DNA from: Bolinopsis microptera
Taxonomy: Eukaryota; Ctenophora; Tentaculata; Lobata; Bolinopsidae
Length of the DNA: 60,000 nt
Assembly (NCBI RefSeq): GCF_026151205.1
Contig: NC_087073.1
Coordinates: 17,629,837-17,689,836, forward strand
Direction of reading: 5' to 3'
Below the pieces are notes generated by a model. That model was not told the DNA's origin. It did no database searches and worked only from the letters and a program-made list of their open reading frames with translations. A program made the position numbers and the translations under genes. Positions 10,101-22,100 of the stretch are shown one piece after another (position 1 is the stretch's first letter; each line of letters starts with the position of its first letter).

Positions 10101-13100
10101 ATGTATCAGAAGAAATACCCAACAAAATTACAAAAGAATTAGATATTCATGTTAACTATTTTGTAGGCCACCTTAAACATATAAACCCTATTAAACCTAA
10201 CGTGAAATAAATCCAGAGTTTAATAGGATATTCACGAAGTTATTAGAGGAAGGATTGTATTCAGGAGACGATCACACAGGTGATTTGTTTTTGAGGTGGT
10301 ATATCTATCTTCTTATCTTGGAATTTTATGTGGTATATCTATCTTCTTGTGTAACTTTATGTGATATATCTATCTTCTTGTGTAACTTTATGTGGTATAT
10401 CTATCTTCTTGTGTAACTTTATGTGCAGTGGTATATCTATCTTCTTGTGTAACTTTATGTGATATATCTATCTTCTTGTGTAACTTTATGTGATATATCT
10501 ATCTTCTTATCTTGGAATTTTACTACAGTTCATTTAGCAGATCATTTAGTGAGCTCTTTTACGCGACATTGCTTTAATTCATTTTATATCTAGTCTTTTC
10601 CTTATCAGATTACAACTGTTGGGCTCGTTCAAGTTGTTAAAGTGTGATTCAAGCTGTTGTCTCCAGCTTTTATAGATAGAGATAATCGTAAGAATCGTTG
10701 AATCTCTCGTTTAACTTTCTCTGAACATCCGACCAGAACACTTTCATCTTTCTCACGAGGAACTTCTTCGTGTGTTTCTGAAATTACCATGATTTCAGTC
10801 AGTTCTATGTTTTCAAGTGGAAATCATTACAGATCTTTAAAATGAATGCATGCACTTTAAGGATGATGATATTAATCACAACTTCGTGTTGATAGAAATA
10901 CCTGACAAAGAAGTATAAGATTGTTGACGAGACTGTTGATACACATGAAGGCTACACCTAGGTAGAGGAAGTCACACATGAACATGTCAACCCAAGTCCA
11001 CTGAGTGTCCTTACATTTCGTCTCGTTATTCCACTTGGATTTGTAGTAGACCCGGGCTCCATTAAGGACCAAGTAGTAGGAGTAAGACACAGCCAGGTTT
11101 AGAGTGATCACAAAACTCGTTCTACTGGCACTGTTGTAGGTGGAGGTGTTTATCTTTGACTTATGGGATCTGATCCTGATTTGGGTGTACACCGACAAGC
11201 TTATCGTTATCAGTATCATGGCGCACTTTGATAGATCTGATATTTCAATATAAGTGTCTGGGTAAAGCTGTCCTTTATCATTAGAGAATCTCAGATGATG
11301 ATAAACACAACTCAGGAGAGCTAGTAAGTAAGCCATCCCAACGGACATCCAAGATATCAGTTTCAATTTCCTGATAACAGTAAGAGCAGACATGCTGATC
11401 CAGAGAACACGAATTATTACCAGACCAAACACTAGATAGATATTAGCATTTAAGAGAAATACGTAGAGGTAACCGTCTATAAGTTGGTGTAAAGTACCAT
11501 CCCCCCAGTGACCTGAAGATTTGTGTTCTGTGTCCTTCCACATATCTATTGATACCCCGATTCCAATGATCGAGTTCAGCAAGTCCATGATGACAAGGTT
11601 AAAGTATATCAGGTTGGAGGGGGAGTTGAGGATCCCGGTGCTCATAAAAATTAAAATGTTCAGCAAACTGAGAGGTATGCTTAATCCAGTTAAGATTGGG
11701 ATGTAGTATTGAAGGAAAGTGTTGACTGATGTCTCCAGTCCCGAAGTGTTGTTATCAAAAAGAAACAATTCATCCATTTTCGGGTGACCTGAAAATCGAA
11801 TGAGCAATTGAATTTAATCAGAAAAAAAAAACAGGAAATGTGGCTGCCGGCTGCGGCCGGTCTAGTCACTACATTTTTGTAAACGTTCTTTTGAGTAGGC
11901 GAAATTCAATATATGTACCAGGAATTGGTTGAGCTATTGCTTTGTAAATGTTCCAATGTAATATTTAATAAAGTTGTATCATCGCGCAATAATTGCCATG
12001 CATTTTAATAAATCATAGACATAACGGAGGGACTGAATACGAATATAAAGCTTCAAAGTGTAGCTCTTATCTAAATTGATATCAGCACAAAACGAAAAAT
12101 GTCGGGCAACCTTTAAATTCGTATAACCAACTCAATAAGAAAAATATGGGATGTGGCCGCTGGCCGCCTCATTGTCGTAAATTTTGTTTGAGTAGTTGCA
12201 ATTCAAATTATATTCAGAGGTCGTACCCTCCTGGTCGCACCCTTCTGGCATGCCAGAAGCGACATTTCAATTCAAAACCCGGAGAAATATGTGTATACTC
12301 GTTGCCAGGGTGACGAAATATTTAAAGAAAGTGTTGATTGACCGTTCATATTTTGGCATCCACATAAAACGAAAAAAATTTTAAAACCAGTTCACTTCAA
12401 AAAAATCTGAGACGAAGGCAACCAAATGTGTATTTCATGTAGACTGTAGAGTGGCTCACCATCACAAAACTTCGTCCTGAGTAGCATCCGGCATCGAAAG
12501 ATGAAATTTTGCTGTACAACTTAATAGTACAAATACCGAATCAAATGAATTAAGTAATTTTGACTTGCAGTTAAAACTGCACTGTTTTTAGATCTAAGTA
12601 AATCCAATTTCTCCAACAGACTGTAAACCAGATAATGGTTTTGAGATGCAGACATGGTTACCATGGTTACCATGTTTAACATGGTATCAGTCAAGTAAAC
12701 ACAAATCTCATATTTACATCGACACATCTATATTTTAAAAGGCTCCCTCCAATTAATCGAGGAACTCTAAAAGGTTTTTGGTACACTTTTATCACCTTTT
12801 AATAGGTCTTCTTTTTGGTCAACCTGGCTCCCATGACGACTTCGAAAAGGTGCCCAACATTCTTGTGGTGATGACTGACTTGACTTGATGGTAGTTCTAT
12901 AGATATCAAGTAACCATTTGCAGTAATCATCTTCTTGGATCGGGACATTTTGGAGACGGTTGAAGAAGTTTTCAAACAATTTCTTCTTACAGGCTGATTG
13001 AAGGTATAAAGACAAATCGCAGTTCTCTAAAAGGTATTTGTATTTTTCTGGAAGGATTTCTCTTGGCGCCTTTTCTAGCTTGATCATCGTAAGATACCTG

Positions 13101-16100
13101 TGGTGATCACACTGTAAATCGACATACACTGTAATCTGTATATCGACACCCCTATTATATCGCCATTCGATATACAGTGTATGTGAATGTCGATCTACAG
13201 TGTGATTTCACACTGTAAATCGACATGTGATCCTTGTTATTATCAATATTATGGACCACATCTTGTCGGTGTATTACCTGTTTATTGGAAGAACAATGCA
13301 TTCAACTTTGGTACCAGCCAGTTCTATTATCATATCTAGTTTGTGGGTAGGGATATCCCTCTCGTATTTGTCGTACCACTTTATAAAATCTTCTTCCCAG
13401 TTCAAGGCTTGGATTCGTTTAAGAGCGATCTCTTTCAGCTTGTAGCATTTACGCTTGGATATAACGAAAGCGGCTTCTTCAAAAAGAAAGAGAAAATCCG
13501 GCCAGCAGGGTTCCAGGATCTTATCAGCTATCTCTTTAAAAACCTCCCCACACTTGGCCACTAACCAACTAACCTCAAACACATGAGCCATCTTGTTAAC
13601 ATCCCGGAAAGTTTTACGAGAAACATTGGCCGTGTCTCCTGAGTAAAGTGCTTTAATAAACACCATAACAGCATCCTTGCTAAACTCCTTCATGTCAATA
13701 GAGGTGAGGTGGAGCTGGGAGGTCATGTGATCTATGACGGGGCTGTTCAGAGCAAGTACTACAGAGCTGGCACGTGCAGTGTCTCCTTCGCTTGCCTCCA
13801 AGGTGATGTTGGAGTGTGTGGGAGAGTCTAGCAGGTGTAATCCGAAGTTCAGAGGAAGGGAAATAGTCATGATAGCTATTGCAGGGACAATTTAGATTAA
13901 TACGGTAAACACCCTTACAATAATTCAGTATTCTATAAAGGTCCACTATTAGCAATAAACAGATATAGTGTCGTAGCAACTTCTTTGCCGAGTCTCTTCA
14001 ACCTTAACATCTACAAAAGGTGCATAAAAAACATGCTTATTGATCAGCAAAACGAGGGCATGACAGACGAATGACCTAACTTTATGTTATACAATATAGC
14101 GGGACTAAGGAAATCAAAGCGCAACATAAACCGTAATACTGATAACAACCTCGTTTTAATTATAATACCATAAGCACTACCGCTGCCCGCAAGCATTACA
14201 AAATCAATTTCACTGCATACCATCTCAGTTACACTGTCAACATTTCACCAGCCACAACGGCATGATGCTATGCGACTGATAACAGTCGTACAAACAAAAT
14301 TTTGAAATAGCTAGCTAGCTTCAGCTATGCGCCTGTTTCCACTCTATACTCAGAAAGTGGATTAATACGATAATTCCAACTTTACAATTCAAAAGGCAAC
14401 TTTAATTGTGCTCAGCTATTTTTGTTAAATAAGCTCAATTTTAATAGTTTCAACAATATCTAATTTTGTGTGAGTTATTGACTTTTAGTAGAAAATAATT
14501 ATTATATATATTTTTTGAGTAAACATTGGCTGGTACTTCGGGCCGGTTACCAACAAACAAAAAATCAACAAACATGATCCCTCATGAGGAGCTGTTAATA
14601 AGTTTCACAATGACTGATCAGTGATCTTGCAACTATTTTCAAAAATATATACAAAAATAAAACAGGCCAGCATATAAAAGTACGAACAAATTCGGCAGTT
14701 TAAACCTACTAAAAGTAGACGAATAATGTACACTATAGACAGCTTTGTTTTAACTGTACTTCTGAACTACGTTACAGTGTCGTGTATGACAGTCAAATTA
14801 GATTTATTCGTTGTATTTATCGTTTTAAAAAATCACGTTGCATGGTTAGAAATGTTCACTATAAATCAATCGCTAGAAGACTTCTTAAATTCATTAATTT
14901 TATATTTGGACAGTTTTGCACGAGTTAAAACTAATACACGTGACATGTGCTACACTACGGATACAATTAAAAACTATTTCTATCACTAAAGTAGTAGCTC
15001 GTAAGATGCCCCAATTTCTCAATTGCACCAGATTGCTTGACAGCGTATGGGTTAGGTAAAACAATGCTAATACCATGAAAATATTTACGGCTATCCACCA
15101 CTCAGTACTCAACCATCTCATCCCATTTACCAATCTGGCGATTAAAAGACAAACCTGCGCCAGAAGCCCCACAAAGAGCGACAGTTTGTCCAGGTTTGAT
15201 ATCCAAGTTAAACTCATCCAGAACAGACATCTCAGGACGGGAGGGGTAGGAGAAGGAGACTCCTTTAAAGGAGATCTCTCCAGCCGGACTGAGGAGCACT
15301 TCTCCAGGGGCTCTACTTATATCCTCGTCTAGATACTGAAATGTTCAGGGTTAAATCTTAGTGATGTGTTGGAAACGTAATAATTTCGTCCAGCTTAGTT
15401 TCAAACACAGTCCTATCATGGTCATCAAATGGGGCGGTCGCGTCATGGTGGCTTCATTACAACAGTAGTATCATGTCATGATTACGTAATGACATTTCAT
15501 GCCAGTAATAAATTCTACAAACCCTACACTAACCTGGGAGACTCTAGCAGCAGCTGTTGTACCCTTCACTACTTGACTTATCAACAGGCTCATGTTCTGC
15601 AGACTCCGCTGAACTATGGTAGACGAAGCGAGGAAGGCCATGAGGTCTCCAGCTCCTACTTGTCCTGTAGAAAGCAGGTAACCTCCGTAGAATAGGGTCT
15701 GGAGCACCATTCCTGTGGAAATGTGGACAGTTAAACATGGTGTTAGAATGTAAGGTTGTGGAGAAGCAACGTGAGATGTCTGGAGGTTTAAATTTGATCA
15801 CGTGGTGACTGGAATACACGTGAGATAATGTGGCCAGGTTAGCCAACGCTCATTGACCACAATTATTATTGGTCTTTACAACATTCATTTTCAGAAAACA
15901 TATCAGAGCTTTTGAAAGTTAATTGATTCATCTCCAGTGTCAGCACGAGCGGTATTATATTCAAATACTGACAGTGAAGAAGAAAGAGTATTATCCACAG
16001 CCAGGTGCTGCTCCTCTTTCTTAGTAAAGATCACAAGTAAATGTGACCTTCACAATAGTGAGCTGAGAAATTACAGACTTCATACTTAATTCAGATTGAA

Positions 16101-19100
16101 CAGTGAGATCGTGTATATTTTATTATGATACGTCCCCCAAGGAGTGGAAGTGAAAGTTGGAGTTCTATATTTAATTTCGTGCGTTAAAGATGCCCATAAT
16201 TTAAATATGACATGGGGAAAAACGAATCTTTGACATTAAATTAATTACTCGATCTTTTTCGCTGGTCAACCACTACTAGCTTCGCTTCGGTCCCACGACT
16301 GTCACTTTCATTTTCAAGTTTAATACTAATATTTTCTCTCACCAAAACTAGCTTCTGCGTCGTGATTTATATTGAGCTATTTCTCTGTCACCACAACCAA
16401 GCGTAGGACATATCTGCAGCAGCGGACTTGGTTTGAAGTATCAATGTATCAAACCACCACACCACCACACCACCACACCACCACACCACCACACCACACC
16501 ACACCACACCACACCACACCACACCACACCACACCACACCACACCACACCACACCACACCACACCACACCACACCACACCACACCACCACACCACACCAC
16601 ACCACACCACCACACCACCACACCACCACACCACCACACCACCACACCACCACACCACCACACCACTAGACCACCACACCACCACACCCCACCACACCAC
16701 ACCACACCACACCACACCACACCACACCACACCACACCACACCACACCACACCACACCACTGTACCACTACTACAAATAGTACCGGGTATAGAGCTGGTC
16801 TACATAATACATTATACTCACGTGTAATCTTAACAAGAACATGTCCTACTCAAAAAGCAGCTACAATGTCGCATTGTTCTAGAAGCTCCTATTGTTGTAC
16901 AGATTTATTCTAGAGCTTTCTCTGCAATCTACAATATTCCGCAGAATAACTCACAACTGTGAATATGAAGCAAGGTTCTGAACTCTACAATCTTCTTAAC
17001 TACAGACTTGTCTGATTTTGGAAATCAGCTGTTCTAGGAATCATTATCCTAATATAGCAAGCTAGAGTTGCAAAACTCCGCCATGGTATTATTACATGAT
17101 AGGTTACTTGTTGCTCATTGTGTCTTGGTGGAGACACAATGACATCTGATGTGAATTAGTGAATCCTCTGTCTCTCTTTACTTTTAAGAATCCTAAATAT
17201 ATTGAACAAGACTATAAGGCTAGGGTGTTCAAAAACAAAATGTCGCATTAAAGAACAATACCAATCATTGTACTTAAGCTATAAGTAAGTAAGTCATGAA
17301 CGCTGAACAGGATCGATCTCCTTAAACAATCTTATTATTCATTATTCAGCAAGTTAAATCTGCGAATGGGCCCACTTTAGTAGTTAAGTAGTTAGCAATT
17401 GATAACCGTAAACAAGGTCAGACCACCTCAGTTTTATTCCAAACAATATCTCACAATCTCAACAGTTAGTATACCTTAGGGCTAATAAATTTGGTTCACA
17501 ATAAATTTGGTTACCATAAATTTGGTTACCATAATTTTAGTCACAGATTTCGCAAATTTTTAGTCTACAACAATTTTAGTCACATTTTTCGACTTTTCGA
17601 GACCATTTTCCATTCCATTTACCTTAAGAACGACAAATTTAGTCTACCCCGTCTGAGCATCACAGATTAAGCTGCAATACCTTACTTAGGAATTTCAATA
17701 ACATCAGATCCATAGTTTGTGACTCTGTATCACTCAGTCCTTCAGTACACTGTTCAGTTTCTTTTTCGCCCTTTTTCGACTTTACCATTTCTGTCGGTAC
17801 GACGTAGTTTATGTCGATATTATGATCCTTCAGCCGTTTCAACAGAGCATGCAATATGCATTGGTATGGATCGATTAAAAATGTAATGTCCAAGATCAGA
17901 GGAGCTCTAACCCTTTAAGTCCCATAGGGGCAACTTGGTCGTTTAGCTCCGGACAGTCTATGCAACGTCTATGCAACGTCCATGCAACAACAAAAGAACC
18001 GTCTATGCAACGTCTATGCAACGTCCCTGCACAATGAACACTCTATGCACACTCCCTGCACGGTCAGTCTATGCAACGTCTATGCAACGTCTATGCAACG
18101 TCTATGCAACGTCCCTGCACAGTACCATATGAACACCGGCTACTAGCCGGCTACTAGCCGGCTAGTAGCCACTTTTGTAATAACAGCTCCTCAACTTCAC
18201 ATTACCAACCGGCTACTAGCCGGCACTTGAAAAGTGGTCACTAGCCGGCTACTAACCGGCTACTAGCCGGCTAGTGACCACAAAGTGGCTACTAACCGGC
18301 TACTAAGCGGTCACTAGCCGGCTATTAGCCGAGCTCTAAAGCAGACCTACTAGTAGCCGGTTCCAAACCGGCTACTAGCCGGCACTTAGAAAGCGGTCAC
18401 TAGCCGGCTAGTAACCGGCTACTAACCGGCTAGTAACCACCAAGTGGCTACTAACCGGCTACTAACCGGTCACTAGCCGGCTCTTAAGCGGACCTACTAG
18501 CCGGTACTCGAAAAGCGGTCGCTAGCCGGCTACTAACCGGCTACTAACCGGCTAGTAACCACCAAGTGGCTACTAACCGGCTACTAACCGGTCACTAGCC
18601 GGCTATTAGCCGAGCTCTAAAGCAGACCTACTAGTAGCCGGTTCCAAACCGGCTACTAATAGGTCTGCTTTAGAGCCGGCTAGTGACCGGTTAGTAGCCG
18701 GTTAGTAGCCACTTGGTGGTTACTAGCCGGTTAGTAGCCGGTTAGTAGCCGGCTAGTGACCGCTTTTCAAGTGCCGGCTAGTAGCCGGTTTAGAACCGGC
18801 TACTAATAGGTCTGCTTTAGAGCTCGGCTAATAGCCGGCTAGTGACCGCTTAGTAGCCGGTTAGTAGCCACTTTGTGGTCACTAGCCGGCTAGTAGCCGG
18901 TTAGTAGCCGGCTAGTGACCACTTTTCAAGTGCCGGTTAGTAGCCGGTTGGTAATGTGAAGTTGAGGAGCTGTTATTACAAAAGTGGCTACTAGCCGGCT
19001 AGTAGCCGGCTAGTAGCCGGTGTTCATATGGTACTGTGCAGGGACGTTGCATAGACGTTGCATAGACGTTGCATAGACGTTGCATAGACTGACCGTGCAG

Positions 19101-22100
19101 GGAGTGTGCATAGAGTGTTCATTGTGCAGGGACGTTGCATAGACGTTGCATAGACGGTTCTTTTGTTGTTGCATGGACGTTGCATAGACGTTGCATAGAC
19201 TGTCCGGAGCTAAACGACCAACTTCCCGCAATAGGACTTTGGTACGGTTTTGTTCAGTAGGAACAGTGATGTCATTATATTAATTATAAACAATGTAAGC
19301 TTAATAATATTCAATATTCATGTCATATATGCTCTACTGAAATTTTGGTCTCCTTTAAAATTAGTCGCCGAAAAATTTAGTCTCATGAAATTTGGTTTAC
19401 AACAATTTTAGTCAAAAGTTTGACTAAATTTATGGTAAACTAAATTTGTCGTTCTTAAAGTTTCCTGCACTTTCAATCCGTACCTTAACCTAGAGGACCC
19501 ATAACCCATTCATGTGAAATATACAGACCCAGGATCAAAGGAGGGTGTCCCCAATGACTGTTTGCAACCACACCAGAAATGCATCTGATAATAACTCATA
19601 ACATTACACATTTTACTGTTCTTATCAAGAATTTATTCAGTCGAGTAGTTCTCAGGTTATTAAATATGTTTTAACAGGTGATCTAGGTAAAGAAGCCACG
19701 CTCTTAACGTCATATGCAAGTCAATAAAACCATTTCTCTGTTTCAAACTTTTAAGGTTAAAGTGGATGCAATATTTAATTTGGTAGATGCCTGAATACAA
19801 AGACCATTGTAGGATAAAGTATGCAGATGACAGGGAAATAAGGATGTTTGACTTGCGCTGCCTCGTGGGAACAAAAGAGATCAATTAAATGCAACCGTGC
19901 CAAGATTAGCTTATAAAGGAGCTTCAGGCGTAATGACCATTCCAGAACATTCTAACGTCTGTTTCAGAAAATATTTGATGTCTGACAGTCTGTATTTCCC
20001 ACCGTGGCAATGGCTTTATACCTCGAGTTCCGTGCTATGATATAGCCTTTTGTTTTGTTCCTATTACACGAACGTTCAACTAACTCATCTCACGTTTGGC
20101 GTGTGCGTGATTCGCATTGCTGTAAAATATGTCACGAAATTTATAATCCATAAATACAAGGGGGTGCAAGTGAAAGATGCTTAGTTTTGCGATAATCCCG
20201 ATATTTGACCCAGTTAAAAAAAAAGTAATATTCGGAATGCGTGATACTCATCTGAATAAGTCGCTGCAACATAATAGTACCTTGGCCTTGTCAATGATAA
20301 AGATATACAGAAAAAAAACTTAACCTGTTAATCTTGCTGCCTGTACATAACAATTATGCTAACTTCTTTTTCGATGAGAATTCTGTGAAAAAAATAATAA
20401 TGACCTTATATTATCTCAACAAAATTGTATGTTGTCTGTACATTAAACTTTACTCAAGACATGGTGACGAATGGCACGTATTGTTTAATGTATAGGCTTG
20501 GTTAAAGTCACAGGGAACAATTATAGGAGTGGTCAATTACAAAAATACTGGTGAATATTGAGCATGGAGCCACATTTTTGCATTTGTCTTTTTGATGCAG
20601 TCGATTTCCAAACGGACATGACCATAAAAGCAAATAACGACAAATTCTATAAGTAGTTCTAGAATACTAATTCTTGATAGTTGCAGCATTTAGATAAGAA
20701 TTTCTAGAGTCACAAATCTCAGCTATATAAGGTCAATAACTGTGATAGTGCACACGGCATGACACGGCCCTGTCACCCGTCCCGTAATCGATAATTAGCT
20801 ACCAACCCTACACCCCCGTCATTAGCAACGTCATAGGCGGAAATTATGACATCGTTTCTGTGGCAACCATCTTGTTGGCAGTCAGCCAACTGTTTTACTC
20901 ACCACATGTTGCCGGATATTTCAGTCATAAAAACTGACCACCTCACAGGACTGTCTGAAACTCTTATAACAATAGTATCTCGGAGAAAGTGCTATAACAC
21001 TATATTATGTAGTTGCTGCACAGCCACAATCTGCCCCACCACCCTCCATATTTCGGACAGAGCACTTCAACTCTTTTCAAACTTTCCTGTTCAGATAATT
21101 AAACAATATCGGTCCCCAGTGTGCGCCTTTTTGACGAGTTTTCAACCTTAACCACCTGCGTGTATTAAATATCGGAAAATTGCGTTCAGTTTTTGAAGGG
21201 CCAGGATGGTGGTTGCCAGGTGTAACAGCTGCTGTGTGGTGGCTCACACCAGTCCTGGTGATACGGCAAGATTAGAGAGAGAGAGGGAGAGATAGAGAGC
21301 TAGATCTTTACTCTCTCCTCATAATTCCAACCTGTCTCTGATTTTGTTTTAGTTTTGATTTGCCATCAGATTCGTGTTACATTAGCTGTATCCACTGATT
21401 GGGGTACTTTATCAGTTTGTTAGAGAGTGGACGATTAACGTTTGATTTGAGATTTAGTTTTGTTAAAGGGTTGATCTTTAGAGTAAGAATTCATAAGAAA
21501 ATTACCGCGTTTCTGAATAAAGGCTTATAATGCCATCGACTCTATATCCGAATCGTATGTTAGTGCTACGGGTTAAGTGCTTTAGATAAGTAGATAGAGT
21601 ATAACAATGGAGCAGTATATTTTGTAAGAGTAAATATAAAGGTTTAACTTAGTGACGAAAAGAATCTGTAATTTTTCTTTGTTAGTTTCTGTCCACAACA
21701 TTTGCAAAATCGGCTATTTAAACGGCCAGCTTTCCTAGCCTCACGACGAGAGCCAACATCTCCCACTGCTAATGTAAATAGTACAATATCCTCCCTCCCG
21801 CCGCCCAATAGTCGATGTGAACTCTCAAATTTCCTCTTGAGTCGGAGATCAGCTGCTATAAATCTGGAACATCTACACTCAGCCCCTAACTTAATGGACA
21901 ATGGGATATCCTTTTCTCTCTACTCATTTTTAGATTACCTCTTATACGTCACCCCGTGACTCTGGCACGTGCTGTTGACCGGATCTCAGATATGTAGTAC
22001 CGTTCCCTCATTCGTATACATTTTTTGCGGCGCCCATTTTTCCCTTGATTTAAGCTTGATTAATTATTCTATCAGATTTCGTGTTATGGTAATTTCTATT

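Noticed and set aside
14726-14989. 87-residue hydrophobic frame in an ABCB8 intron
   Set aside because: AT-driven composition, no family pattern, and no splice-site or start context.
16372-16827. Long overlapping open frames on both strands (His/Thr/Pro-rich and Cys/Val/Trp-rich)
   Set aside because: They are produced by the CCACA/CCACCACA satellite, which has no stops in several frames.
21644-21959. Two 85-residue frames on opposite strands
   Set aside because: They overlap antisense and neither has a domain, signal or splice context.
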